Positions 25,316 through 39,232 of a stretch of 64,000 nucleotides of DNA are shown piece after piece. The notes beneath the pieces were generated by a model, which made no database searches, was not told the origin of the DNA, and saw only the letters and a program-made list of their open reading frames with translations. Source of the stretch: Pseudomonas sp. EpS/L25 (lineage in GTDB: Bacteria > Pseudomonadota > Gammaproteobacteria > Pseudomonadales > Pseudomonadaceae). Both the position numbers and the translations under genes were made by a program. Where the stretch lies: NCBI RefSeq assembly GCF_001512295.1, contig NZ_LNUP01000016.1, positions 62,001 to 126,000 on the forward strand, read 5' to 3'. Each line of letters opens with the position of its first letter. Position 1 is the stretch's first letter.

Positions 25316-27709
25316 CTATGACATCCAGTCGGATGGCGCAGCGGCATTGGCCAGGGCGAAGCGCGGGGCGTCGACGGCGGTGAGCTGGCTCCAGGCCTGG
25401 AGCAGGACTCGCTCGTCCAGCGCCGCCAGGGCCTCTCGCAGGGGTTCGAGGTCCAGCGCACCGTTGCGCTGGAAGCCCCACCAGAGGCGCTCGGCCAGGG
25501 CGGCGCGCTGGGGCGTGGCGGGGCTGAAGTCGCGCACCAGTTGGCGGATGCTCTGCGCCAGTGTCGCGGGCTCGGCCTGCACCGTGGCCAGACTGTCAGC
25601 CAGACAGCCCTCGATTTCCGCCAGGAGCTCCGCCGCCCGGGCATGGGGCGACTGCACGCCGATCAGCAGGCCGCCCTGATCGCCCAGCTGGCGATAGGCG
25701 GAAAACACCGCGTAGCCCAGTTGCCGCTCGCTGCGCAGGCGGCGGAACAGCGGCGCCTGCAGGCGCGCCGCCAACAGCCGCCAGGCGGCTTCGGTGGCGG
25801 GCTGCGCATCCGGTTGCGGGCAGAACAGCAGCAGCGCCTGCTGGGCGTCGGGGCTGGGTTCAGGGTGCCAATGGCGGCCGGTGAAGAGAGGCGGATCGCC
25901 AATGACCGCGGCGAAAGGCTGAGGGGGTGGGGCCACCGCCGCCAGGAGCGTTTGCGCGGCGCTAGGCAGGCCGCAGGCCAGGGCTTGCCAGCCAGGACCT
26001 GAGTGGTCTGCGTCTCTGGGCGGCGTGACGACGGACAAGCGCTCCGGCAAGACCTTGAGCAGTTGGCGAATGAGCATGGGTTCGGTCGGCGCCGCGGGTA
26101 CCGGCCTGGAGGTGGCCAGCTCCCCGACCAGGCGCTCGAGTGCCTGCTCCAGGGTTGCCGGCAAGGCGTCGGCCCAACCTTGCAGGCGCAATTCCCAGGG
26201 CGCATCCGGCGGACTCCAGCGCAGGTTGACGCCCGCCTCGGTGGCCAGCCGGGGCAGGTTGCCCAGGACGGAAGCCTCGGGTGCTACCGGCGCCTGCCCT
26301 GGCCACTGCCAGCGCAGGAATAGCAGGCCTTCGCGTCGCTGGGGGGCGAGGGCTGGACTGATCGGCCAGGGTCGCTTCGCGGGGGCGCTTGGCGTGATTG
26401 GGGCGGCGAGCAGCGGATTGGGCGCTGGCAGGGCGAAGGTGACAGTGGCAGGCACCATGGTACTCGGTCGATCGGCCAGGCCGGTGGCGAAGCCGGTGAG
26501 GCGTTCCGGTACCAGCTGGGCGAGCAGCAGCGGCCAGGCGGCCTGGGCGGCAGCGGAAAGGGCCGGGTGTGGCGAGGCGTTTCCTGCCCGATCCAGCCAG
26601 AGACGTTCGCCCAGACGCCGCACCAGCGCCAGGGCGGGCAGGGTGGCCCACTGGCGCTGGACGCGTTCGGCGTGGCCCTGCTGCAGCGCGGCGAGCGGCG
26701 TCTTGCACAGGGCGTCCAGCCAGGCGAACAGGGTGCTGGTCAGGCGGCCGGGGCTGGCCTGGGGACCAGGAGCGAGGTCCAGGCGAAGCAGGCCCTGGCG
26801 TGCCTGGCGATAGGGCCAGGCGAGGCTCAGTCGTTCGGCCTGGCCCGCCTGGCGCAAGGCCGCTGGCAGGCCGCCGGGATGCTCGCCGAGCAGCAGGGTT
26901 TCCAGCAGCTCCGCCGCTTCCCAGCTGCCAGGTGGCAGGTCATCGAGGGCGAATTGCAGGGCGAGGGTCGGGGGCGTGGCAGCTGTGGTCTGCCAGTGTT
27001 CACCTGTAGCTGGAAGCGATTGGGGCCTTACGGCCCTGGGCGCCGGACCGGATGGCAGCAGGGCGCCGTGTGCCTGGGCCAGGTCCGCCAATGCGGCCAG
27101 CGACTGGGGACCGGCCAGCACCAACAAGGCGTTGGCGGCGCGGTAGTGCTGGCGCTGGAAGTGGTGCAGGGCCGCCTGGAAGGCTGGACTTTGCAACGGC
27201 AGGCTGTATCTGTTGCCGGCGTGGAAACCGACGGCCAGGTGCGCGGCGGGCAGTCCGGCGGCCAGGGCCAGGTCGCGGCGGGTATCGGCGCTGCGCGACC
27301 AGGCGATGAATTCGGCGTGCAGCACCTCGCGCTCGCGGCGCTGCGCCTCGGGTGCCAGCAGCGGGGCGGCGAGCATGTCCAGCAGCCGGGAGAGGCCGGC
27401 GCCCAGATGCTCGGGGGGCAGGGCGAAGAAGAAGTCGGTGGTGGTCTCGCGGGTGCTGGCGTTGAGTTCGCCACCCAGGCGTTGCACCAGCGGCATCAGG
27501 CCGTCGGCCGCGGGATAGTGGCGACTACCCAGGAAAAACAGGTGTTCGAGAAAGTGCGCCAGCCCCGGAAAGGCCCGCGGTGCCTGGTGACTGCCGGCGC
27601 CGATGCGCACCAGGGCGGCGGCCTGGGGCAGTTCGGGCTCGTGCAGCAGGGCGACGGCCAGGCCATTGGCCAGGCGCAGCCGGCGGTGGAGGGGGGCGGA
27701 GGTGGGCAT
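25316..27709 (-). CDS. pqqF: M16-family zinc protease of PQQ synthesis
   Basis: 797 residues in the size range of Pseudomonas PqqF. The inverted zinc motif HFLEH (H52, E55, H56) is in GLAHFLEHLFFLGSRHYP, and the distal glutamate follows in EREVLHAEF. The C-terminal half resembles the inactive M16 partner domains (RQLGYAVFSAYRQLGDQGGL). It is thought to release the cross-linked Glu-Tyr from modified PqqA. It lies 184 bp upstream of pqqA on the same strand. Family certain, role inferred from context. Confidence 0.9.
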   Translation of the reverse strand: MPTSAPLHRRLRLANGLAVALLHEPELPQAAALVRIGAGSHQAPRAFPGLAHFLEHLFFLGSRHYPAADGLMPLVQRLGGELNASTRETTTDFFFALPPEHLGAGLSRLLDMLAAPLLAPEAQRREREVLHAEFIAWSRSADTRRDLALAAGLPAAHLAVGFHAGNRYSLPLQSPAFQAALHHFQRQHYRAANALLVLAGPQSLAALADLAQAHGALLPSGPAPRAVRPQSLPATGEHWQTTAATPPTLALQFALDDLPPGSWEAAELLETLLLGEHPGGLPAALRQAGQAERLSLAWPYRQARQGLLRLDLAPGPQASPGRLTSTLFAWLDALCKTPLAALQQGHAERVQRQWATLPALALVRRLGERLWLDRAGNASPHPALSAAAQAAWPLLLAQLVPERLTGFATGLADRPSTMVPATVTFALPAPNPLLAAPITPSAPAKRPWPISPALAPQRREGLLFLRWQWPGQAPVAPEASVLGNLPRLATEAGVNLRWSPPDAPWELRLQGWADALPATLEQALERLVGELATSRPVPAAPTEPMLIRQLLKVLPERLSVVTPPRDADHSGPGWQALACGLPSAAQTLLAAVAPPPQPFAAVIGDPPLFTGRHWHPEPSPDAQQALLLFCPQPDAQPATEAAWRLLAARLQAPLFRRLRSERQLGYAVFSAYRQLGDQGGLLIGVQSPHARAAELLAEIEGCLADSLATVQAEPATLAQSIRQLVRDFSPATPQRAALAERLWWGFQRNGALDLEPLREALAALDERVLLQAWSQLTAVDAPRFALANAAAPSDWMS

Positions 27710-27757
27710 GGGGGGTAGCTTAACCGAGTCCGAGGAAAGGTGATGGCGCGGGGTTTG

Positions 27758-27792
27758 CCCTCACCCCAGCCCTCTCCCCGAGGGAGAGGGGG
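27758..27792. repeat. CCCTCACCCC/GGGAGAGGG short palindromic repeat
   Basis: CCCTCTCCC and GGGAGAGGG form a hairpin after CCCTCACCCC. Related copies or fragments are at 28044-28069, 49355-49388, 49578-49612 and 55182-55213. This kind of intergenic palindrome is widespread in proteobacteria. Confidence 0.75.
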
Positions 27793-27877
27793 AAGAGCGG
27801 GTGGGGTGCCTGGGTTGGTCCTCGCCTTGGCCTTCTGCCAGGGGGAGAGGGAGCGTTCGAGGCACGGTCTTGACCCC

Positions 27878-27911
27878 GTAGCGTGGAAAACGGCGCAGCC
27901 TTTTCCGCTGG
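27878..27911. repeat. Solo hairpin related to the core of elements A and B
   Basis: GTAGCGTGGAAAACGGCGCA followed by a TTTTCCGC arm matches the left half of the central double hairpin found at 18854 and 46354. It shows that the core exists outside the large elements. Confidence 0.7.
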
Positions 27912-27958
27912 GCCTTAGGTGCCAGGGGCTCTTTTCATAGAAAGATAAAACCCAGGCG

Positions 27959-27985
27959 AAAAAAATCCCGGTTGGGCCGGGATTT
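27959..27985 (-). terminator. Rho-independent terminator of gcd
   Basis: AAATCCCGG (27963-27971) and CCGGGATTT (27977-27985) form a stem; the A-run at 27959-27965 becomes a T-run on the minus strand. It is about 100 bp past the gcd stop. Confidence 0.8.
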
Positions 27986-28088
27986 CGGGGTGGGGCGAGG
28001 GGGGTTCCAACAGGATGTCAAAAATGCTCGAAGCATCCTCGCCCCGAACCCTCTCCCGGAGAAGAGGGGAGTTCAGGCGCGGGCGCCC

Positions 28089-30521
28089 TTACTGCTTCTC
28101 GGGCAGGGCGAAGGCCATCACATAGTCACCCTGCTTGGTGCCCAGCGAGCCATGGCCGCCGGCATAGACCAGCACGTACTGGCGGCCGTCCTTGCCGGTG
28201 TAGGTCATGGGGGTGGTCTGGCCACCGGCCGGCAGGCGGCCTTTCCACAGTTCCTTGCCGTTCTTCACGTCATAGGCACGCAGGTACTGGTCCAGGGTGC
28301 CGCTGAGGAAGGCCACGCCACCGGCGGTGGTGACGGTGCCGCCCAGGCTGGGCACGCCCATGGGCAGGGGCAGCGGAACCGGCGAGTTGTCGCGCACGGT
28401 GCCGTTCTTGTGCTTGTAGACCAGTTTGCCGGTGGTCAGGTCGAGACCCGCCACGTAGCCCCAGGCGGGTGCCTGGCAAGGCAGGCCCAGCGGCGACAGG
28501 AAGGCCGACAGGATCACGCCATAGGGCGCGCCCTTGTTGGGCTGGATGCCCTCGGTCTCGCTCTTGCGGGCCGGCTGGTTGGCGATCTCTTCACGCGGTA
28601 CCAGCTTGGAGGTGAAGGCCATGTAGCTGGGGTTGAGGAAGGCGATCTGGCGCACCGGATCGACCGAGATACCGCCCCAGTCGAACACGCCGAAGTTGCC
28701 CGGATAGACGATCGAGCCTTGGGTGGACGGCGGGGTGTAGATGCCCTCGTAGCGGTGCTCGCGGAAGGCGATGCGGCACAGCGCCTGATCGAAGGGCGTA
28801 CCGCCCCACATGTCGCTTTCCTTAAGGGTCGGCGCGGCCAGGTTGATCGAGGAGATTGGCTGGGTCGGCGAGGTGTGGTCGCCTGCCACCGCGCCCTGGG
28901 GCACCGGGGTTTCGGTGATCGGATAGAGGGGCTGACCGTTGGTGCGGTCCAGCACATAGATGCTGCCCTGCTTGGTGGAGGCCATCAGCGCGGGTTTCAC
29001 GCCGCCAGCGGTCTTGATGTCCACCAGGGTCGGCTGACCGCCCACGTCCATGTCCCAGAGGTCATGGTGGGTGAACTGGTAGTTCCAGCGCACCTTGCCG
29101 GTGGCGATGTCGAGGGCCACGACGCCGGCGCTGTACTTCTCGGACGCCGGGGTACGGTCACCGCCCCACTGGTCGGGCATCTGGTTGCCCATGGGCAGGT
29201 AGACCATGCCGACCTTCTCGTCGACCGCCATCATCGACCACATGTTGGGCGAGTTGCGGGTGTAGATGCCGTCGGCGGCGATGGGCGCGGTGGCGTCCGG
29301 ATTGCCGCTGTCCCAGTTCCATACCAGCTTGCCGCTGTGCACGTCGTAGGCGCGGACGACACCGGAGGGCTCGTCCGTGGAGACGTTGTCGGTGACGTGG
29401 CCGCCGATGATCACCAGGTTGCGGGTCACCGCCGGCGGCGAGGTGGAGTAGTAGCCACCGGGCGTGAAGCTGCCCATGTTGGCGCTCAGGTCGATCTGGC
29501 CGTTGTCGCCGAAGTCGCTGCACACCTTGCCGGTGTCGGCGTTGAGGGCGATCAGGCGGGTGTCGGCGGTGGGCAGGAACAGGCGCCGCGGGCAGCTGTT
29601 GGCGACCGGGGTGCTCTGCTCGTCGACCGGCACGGCATTGCCGGTGGCCGGGCTCTGGCCGGCAGTGGTGGTGCCGGCGTAGGTGGCGTCGTCGTGGTAG
29701 GCCACGCCGCGGCAGGTCATGTGCGCCCAACCCTTGAAGCTGTCGGCGTGCTGGGTGCTCAGCTTGGGATCGAAGCGCCAGATTTCCTTGCCGCTGTCGG
29801 GGTCCACGGCGATCACCTGGCTGTGCGGCGTGCAGACGTAGAGCATGCCGTTGACCTTAAGCGGGGTGTTTTCCGCGGTGGTCTCCTGGGGATCGTTCGG
29901 GCCGGGGATGTCGCCGGTGCGGAAGGTCCAGGCCGGTTGCAGGTCCTTCACGTTGTTGATGTCGATCTGCTTGAGCGGCGAGTAGCGATCACCGAAGGCG
30001 GTACGGCCATAGGAGGGCCAGTCGCCGTCGGCGGCGGTCGGCGCGGCGCTCTCGGTGCCGGCGGTGTCGCGGCCCAGGTCACCGTCCAGACGGTTGTAGT
30101 TGACGAACTGGGCGATCAGGGCAACGGCGCCGGCGATCACCAGCGAACCCACCAGCGGCAGGCCGCCGCTGCGGCTGTCCAGCGGACGGCGGAACGCCGG
30201 GATCAGCAGTACCAGACCGAGCACGAACCAGAGTGCCAGGCGCGGCACCAGCTGCCACCAGTCGAACTGGACTTCCAGCACGGCCCAGGCGGTGGACATG
30301 ACCAGGAAGAAGGCATAGACCCAGACGCCACTGGCCCGGCGGATGCACAGCAGGTAACCGCTCAGGGCGAGTAGCACGCCGCCGCCGAGGTAGTACAGGG
30401 AGCCGCCGAGGGTGGCCAGTTTGATGCCCAGCCCCAGCAGGGCGAGGCCCAGGAGGATGAACAGGATGCCGAGTAACCTGGCAGGCAGGCCTCCCGGTCT
30501 CGCGTTGGAAGTGACAGTCAT
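28089..30521 (-). CDS. gcd: Membrane-bound quinoprotein glucose dehydrogenase
   Basis: 810 residues, near the usual ~800. Five hydrophobic segments (about 12-150) anchor it in the inner membrane; the rest is a periplasmic PQQ beta-propeller with DGDWPSYGRTAFGDRYSPL at its start, tryptophan-docking strands (GGHVTDN, VNGMLYVCTPHSQVIAVD) and VFDWGGISVDP. It oxidises glucose to gluconolactone using PQQ and feeds electrons to ubiquinone. It lies 379 bp upstream of pqqF on the same strand, so enzyme and cofactor genes are neighbours with a terminator between. Confidence 0.94.
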   Translation of the reverse strand: MTVTSNARPGGLPARLLGILFILLGLALLGLGIKLATLGGSLYYLGGGVLLALSGYLLCIRRASGVWVYAFFLVMSTAWAVLEVQFDWWQLVPRLALWFVLGLVLLIPAFRRPLDSRSGGLPLVGSLVIAGAVALIAQFVNYNRLDGDLGRDTAGTESAAPTAADGDWPSYGRTAFGDRYSPLKQIDINNVKDLQPAWTFRTGDIPGPNDPQETTAENTPLKVNGMLYVCTPHSQVIAVDPDSGKEIWRFDPKLSTQHADSFKGWAHMTCRGVAYHDDATYAGTTTAGQSPATGNAVPVDEQSTPVANSCPRRLFLPTADTRLIALNADTGKVCSDFGDNGQIDLSANMGSFTPGGYYSTSPPAVTRNLVIIGGHVTDNVSTDEPSGVVRAYDVHSGKLVWNWDSGNPDATAPIAADGIYTRNSPNMWSMMAVDEKVGMVYLPMGNQMPDQWGGDRTPASEKYSAGVVALDIATGKVRWNYQFTHHDLWDMDVGGQPTLVDIKTAGGVKPALMASTKQGSIYVLDRTNGQPLYPITETPVPQGAVAGDHTSPTQPISSINLAAPTLKESDMWGGTPFDQALCRIAFREHRYEGIYTPPSTQGSIVYPGNFGVFDWGGISVDPVRQIAFLNPSYMAFTSKLVPREEIANQPARKSETEGIQPNKGAPYGVILSAFLSPLGLPCQAPAWGYVAGLDLTTGKLVYKHKNGTVRDNSPVPLPLPMGVPSLGGTVTTAGGVAFLSGTLDQYLRAYDVKNGKELWKGRLPAGGQTTPMTYTGKDGRQYVLVYAGGHGSLGTKQGDYVMAFALPEKQ

Positions 30522-30843
30522 GGCAGTGCTCGCAATGCAATCGTGAAAGAGACTTCGACTCGACCGACGTCAGCGCAAATCGGAACCGCATGCGGATCTG
30601 GCGTCTGCTACGTCTGAACCTGTTGTCTATCTTATTGTTCCACCCTTCGCCGGCTTCCCTGGCAGGAAGCTAGTGGGGTCGCGCTGAGGCGAAGCGAGGC
30701 ATGGCGCGGAAGGCGTCGGTTGAATCGGGCGGGTAGATAGTAAGCTAAGCATTGACTGATGTCACTTCGCGATGACGGAAGGAAGGAGCCCGCGACACGT
30801 CGTGCCTGCTACCATCGCGAGCCTTTTCCTGATGTTGCCCGCC
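30522..30843. other. Divergent promoter region gcd / AEC transporter
   Basis: 322 bp separating divergent genes. An AT-rich patch near 30628-30642 may hold the gcd promoter. I found no clear -35/-10 pair, known operator or RNA structure. Confidence 0.4.
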
Positions 30844-31794
30844 ATGTCCGACGTACTTGCCCTGGTCCAGGCGACCTTCGACGTCACCGCCCCGGTCTTC
30901 GCCCTGGTGCTGCTCGGTGGCCTGCTCAAGCGGCTGGGCTGGATCGATACCGCCTTCATCAACACCTCGTCCAACCTGGTGTTTCGCGCCACCATGCCGA
31001 CGCTGCTGTTTCTCGGCATCGTCAAGGCCGATCTCGGCGACGCCCTGCAGCCGCTGCTGCTGGGTTACTTCGCCCTGGCCACGGTGGCGAGCTTCCTGGC
31101 GGCCTGGGGCTGGGCGGTCTGGCGCTGTCCGCAGGCCGACCGCGGGGTCTATGTGCAGGGCGCCTTTCGCGGTAACTGCGGCATCGTCGGCCTGGCCCTG
31201 GCGGCCACCCAGTACGGCGACTACGGCCTGTCGGTGGGCGGGATCATGGCGGGCATGGTCATCCTCTTCTACAACGTGCTCTCGACCATCGTGCTGGCGC
31301 TCTACAGCCCGCACCTGGAGGCCAACTGGCGCACCCTGCTGCGCAGCATCCTCGGCAATCCACTGATCATCGGCATCCTCCTGGCGATTCCCTTCGCCTA
31401 TTTCCAGTGGCAACTGCCGCGCTGGCTGGATACCTCGGCGCGCTATTTCGCCGGGCTCACCCTGCCGCTGGCCTTGATGTGCATCGGCGCCACCCTGTCC
31501 CTGGCGTCCCTGCGCGAAAGCAGTCGCCTGGCGGTGGGCGCCAGCCTGTGGAAGATCGTCTGGATTCCGTTGTTCGGCGTGCTGGGTGCCCTGGTGGTGG
31601 GCATCCAGGGACCGGCGCTGGGCATTCTCTTTCTCTACCTGGGTTGTCCCACGGCGGCATCGAGTTTCGTCATGGCCCGGGCTGCTGGCAGCAATGCCCA
31701 GCTGGCGGCGGCCATCGTGGTGGTCAGCACCCTGGGCGGGATGCTGACCACCAACCTGGGGCTGGTACTGCTGAAGGGATTCAGCCTGCTCTAG
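30844..31794 (+). CDS. AEC-family (auxin efflux carrier-like) transporter
   Basis: 316 residues from ATG 30844; an earlier in-frame start at 30772 would add residues not typical of the family. About ten hydrophobic helices, with the internal motifs PVFALVLLGGLLKRLGW near the N-terminus, FRGNCGIVGLALA in the middle and GCPTAASSFVMARAAG in the C-terminal half, are those of AEC permeases (malonate/malate-type). The substrate is unknown. It is followed by an inverted repeat and then the chemoreceptor gene. Confidence 0.8.
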   Translation: MSDVLALVQATFDVTAPVFALVLLGGLLKRLGWIDTAFINTSSNLVFRATMPTLLFLGIVKADLGDALQPLLLGYFALATVASFLAAWGWAVWRCPQADRGVYVQGAFRGNCGIVGLALAATQYGDYGLSVGGIMAGMVILFYNVLSTIVLALYSPHLEANWRTLLRSILGNPLIIGILLAIPFAYFQWQLPRWLDTSARYFAGLTLPLALMCIGATLSLASLRESSRLAVGASLWKIVWIPLFGVLGALVVGIQGPALGILFLYLGCPTAASSFVMARAAGSNAQLAAAIVVVSTLGGMLTTNLGLVLLKGFSLL

Positions 31795-31802
31795 ACCGGA
31801 CT

Positions 31803-31850
31803 GGCCGGACATCGGTTATGTGAGAACGTTTATCGGTTGTATCCGGCCAA
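31803..31850. promoter_or_regulatory. Inverted repeat TGGCCGGACA/TATCCGGCCA downstream of the AEC gene
   Basis: Ten-base arms with one mismatch flank 29 bases that contain two direct copies of ATCGGTT, followed by a short A-run. It could be the terminator of the AEC gene or an operator upstream of the chemoreceptor gene; the sequence does not decide. Confidence 0.4.
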
Positions 31851-31979
31851 AAAGTCAGATTTGAGCGTAAATAGTGTGGCCTCGATCGTCCCCCGGTCGG
31901 TTCGCCCTCTCGATGCCTATCGCAATAACTAGTTGCGAGGAGCGTGGCCGCCCACTCCCCAGCCTTACGCGTGGTAACC

Positions 31980-33872
31980 ATGAAACGCTCGCTCCAATTC
32001 AGCCACAAGATCCTGCTGGCGGCCGCCCTAGTGGTGACCCTGGCCCTGGCCGGCTTCGCCAGCTTCAATGCCTACCTGCAACGCCAGGCCATCACCCAGA
32101 GCCTGGAGGCCTCGCTGAGCGAGATCGGCCGGACCACCGCCGGCAACATCGCCTACTGGCTCGACGCCCGCATCAAGCTCATCGACAGCCAGGCGCAGGT
32201 GCTGGCCCGCGACAGCAGCCCGGCCAATGTGGTCGGCCTGCTCGAACAGAAGCTCTATACCAGCAACTTCGACTCCACCTACCTGGGCGAGGTCGACGGC
32301 ACCTTCACCGACCGTCCCCACACGCCCATGGAAGCCGGCTACGACGCCCGCCAGCGTGACTGGTACAAGGCCGCGGTCAGTGCCGGTGGCCCCATCCTCA
32401 CCGAGCCCTATCTCACCGCGCCACCGCAGAACTTCCTCTGCATCACCATCGCCGCGCCGGTCCTGCAGAACGGCAAACTGATCGGCGTGGTGGCCGGCGA
32501 CCTAGTGATGGACAGCCTGATGAAGATGATCACCTCGCTGGATGCCGGCGGCCTCGGCGAAGCCTTCCTGGTGGACGCCGACGGCAAGATCCTGGTCAGC
32601 AGCCACGCCGATCAGGTGCTGAAATCGCTCAAGGATGTCTTCCCCGAGCAGACGCCGAGCCTGGCCCCTGGCTTCCATCACGTCCTGCAGAACGGCAGCG
32701 ACCGCCTGGTGAGCTTCACCCCGGTCGCAGGCCTGCCCTCGGTCAAGTGGTACCTGGCACTGTCCATCGACCAGGCCAAGGCCTATGCCCCGGTGACCCA
32801 GGCGCGCAACCTGGCCATCGTCGCCACCCTGGTGGCGGTGCTCGCCATCATCCTGCTGCTGGGTCTGCTGATTCGCGTGCTGCTGCGTCCGCTGCACGAG
32901 CTGACCCGCGCCATGGACGACATCGCCCAGGGCGAAGGCGACCTGACCCGGCGGCTGCCGGTGCAGTCCAAGGACGAATTCGGCGCCCTGGCCGAGGCTT
33001 TCAACCACTTCGTGGCCCGTATCCACACCTCGATCCGCGACGTGGCCCATAGCACCGGCGAACTCAATCAGGTCACCCGGCGGGTGCTGGAGGCTTCCCA
33101 ATCGTCCATGCGGCAATCGGATGTCCAGGCCCAACGCACCACCAGCGTGGCCGCGGCGATCAACGAACTGGGCGCCGCCGCCCAGGAGATCGCCCGCAAC
33201 GCCGCCCATGCCTCGGGCGAGGCCAGCACCGCCCGCGCTCAAGGCGAGGAGGGCCGCGAGGTGCTCGACGAAGCCCTGCACGCCATGCAGGCGCTATCGA
33301 ACAAGATCGGCACCAGCTGCGAGCATATCGAGGCGCTCAACGGCAAGACCGCCAACATCGGCCAGATCCTCGAGGTGATCCGCGGCATCTCCGAGCAGAC
33401 CAACCTGCTGGCGCTCAACGCCGCCATCGAGGCGGCCCGCGCGGGTGAAGCCGGCCGTGGTTTCGCCGTGGTGGCCGACGAGGTGCGCTCCCTGGCCAGC
33501 CGTACCCAGAGTTCGGCGCAGCAGATCCAGCAGATGATCGAAGAGCTGCAGCACGGCTCCCGCGACGCCGTGGCCCTGATGCAGGAAAGCCAGCGGCAGA
33601 GCGCCCACAGCATGCAGGTGGCCAAGAGCGCTGGCGAACGGCTGGGCAGCGTCACCGAGCGCATCGGCGAGATCGACGGCCAGAACCAATCGGTGGCCAC
33701 GGCGACCGAGGAACAGACCTCGGTGGTGGAGACGCTGAACATGGACATCAGCGAGATCAACCTGCTGAACCAGCAGAGTGTGGACAACCTCCAGGCCACC
33801 CTGGCGGCCTGCACCGCCCTGGAAGCCGAGGCCGGTCGCCTGCAGCGGCTGGTGGGTGGTTTCCGGATCTAG
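31980..33872 (+). CDS. Methyl-accepting chemotaxis protein with a dCache-type sensor
   Basis: 630 residues from ATG 31980. Transmembrane segment 1 ([19 protein letters not shown]) is followed by a ~240-residue periplasmic region with a dCache-like pattern ([33 protein letters not shown]), transmembrane segment 2 ([20 protein letters not shown]), a HAMP domain ([20 protein letters not shown]) and the cytoplasmic coiled coil with the hairpin tip [20 protein letters not shown]. It signals to CheA/CheW. No C-terminal NWETF pentapeptide for methyltransferase docking. The ligand is unknown, possibly an amino or organic acid. Its stop codon TAG is also the edge of a MITE-like repeat. Confidence 0.9.
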   Translation: MKRSLQFSHKILLAAALVVTLALAGFASFNAYLQRQAITQSLEASLSEIGRTTAGNIAYWLDARIKLIDSQAQVLARDSSPANVVGLLEQKLYTSNFDSTYLGEVDGTFTDRPHTPMEAGYDARQRDWYKAAVSAGGPILTEPYLTAPPQNFLCITIAAPVLQNGKLIGVVAGDLVMDSLMKMITSLDAGGLGEAFLVDADGKILVSSHADQVLKSLKDVFPEQTPSLAPGFHHVLQNGSDRLVSFTPVAGLPSVKWYLALSIDQAKAYAPVTQARNLAIVATLVAVLAIILLLGLLIRVLLRPLHELTRAMDDIAQGEGDLTRRLPVQSKDEFGALAEAFNHFVARIHTSIRDVAHSTGELNQVTRRVLEASQSSMRQSDVQAQRTTSVAAAINELGAAAQEIARNAAHASGEASTARAQGEEGREVLDEALHAMQALSNKIGTSCEHIEALNGKTANIGQILEVIRGISEQTNLLALNAAIEAARAGEAGRGFAVVADEVRSLASRTQSSAQQIQQMIEELQHGSRDAVALMQESQRQSAHSMQVAKSAGERLGSVTERIGEIDGQNQSVATATEEQTSVVETLNMDISEINLLNQQSVDNLQATLAACTALEAEAGRLQRLVGGFRI

Positions 33873-34066
33873 TGTGGTGTTTCAGCAGTTCGCGCAAGAA
33901 TTGGCGAGTGATTTTGGGGCGGTTCGGCGTTCCGACTGGGCCAGGCGCCGCGACGAGTCATGGCAGGGCTATGGCGAGGAGTGGCAGCGCCGCCAGGACG
34001 GTCCGCCGCTGCGGCCGAAAAAGCGCCGCCAAAATTGTCTAGATAACTTCTGAAACACCACACTAG
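33869..34066. mobile_element. MITE-like element, copy 1 (198 bp)
   Basis: Perfect 17-bp ends CTAGTGTGGTGTTTCAG and CTGAAACACCACACTAG, no coding capacity. If TA is the target duplication, the pattern fits non-autonomous IS630/Tc1-like elements. The left TA lies in the chemoreceptor stop codon. A diverged copy in the same orientation is at 40222-40403. Confidence 0.8.
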
Positions 34067-34170
34067 CGCCGTGCCTGGGAAGCTGGCCGCTAGCCAGTAT
34101 TCCTGGGCGGTTTAAGGGCTTGGCGGGCCCTGCCACTCGTCTGAAAAAGTAAAACTAATTAGCGCAAAAA

Positions 34171-34256
34171 GATGCTCTGGCAAGCCGCTTTGCGCAAGTC
34201 GGCGGTGACGGCTCGGCCAAGCGGCCGACTCGCGGCATCAAGAAAGCCTTTTTTCC
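34171..34256 (+). ncRNA. Candidate structured RNA or sRNA upstream of the hybrid kinase
   Basis: In an AT-rich leader, GATGC (34171-34175) and GCATC (34235-34239) could close a multi-branch fold enclosing hairpin GCCGCTTTGCGCAAGTCGGC (34184-34203) and TCGGCC/GGCCGA (34213-34228). Six Ts follow at 34249-34254. This could be a small RNA or a leader element. It does not match c-di-GMP (GEMM) or other riboswitch cores that I know. Speculative. Confidence 0.35.
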
Positions 34257-34369
34257 CGCCGATGGGCTAGTCGTTACCGCCAGGTCCGGTGTCGGCCCAT
34301 GCCCAGCGTCGCGCTGCACCTCCCTGGCCCTGCCAATTCTCGGCGTGGCACCTTGCCACCAGGGGCACC

Positions 34370-39228
<4,859 letters not shown>

Positions 39229-39232
<4 letters not shown>

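Larger units (their letters stand above)
27710..28088. other. Repeat-rich gap between gcd and pqqF
   Basis: 379 bp with no gene. It contains a CCCTCACCCC...GGGAGAGGG palindrome (27758-27792), a single copy of the GTAGCGTGGAAAAC hairpin (27878-27911), the gcd terminator (27959-27985) and a second ACCCTCTCCCGGAGAAG-type fragment near 28044-28069. Confidence 0.75.

Noticed and set aside
27972-30374. An 800-codon open frame opposite gcd
   Set aside because: Same mirror-frame effect; gcd has all its motifs and the antisense product is compositionally random with no start signal.
31860-31900. Sigma-28 (FliA) promoter before the chemoreceptor gene
   Set aside because: A TAAA is followed by a CGAT-like box, but spacing and flanking bases do not fit the consensus.
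34171-34256. c-di-GMP (GEMM) riboswitch before the GGDEF operon
   Set aside because: The conserved GEMM core segments are absent; only a generic structured-RNA candidate is kept.
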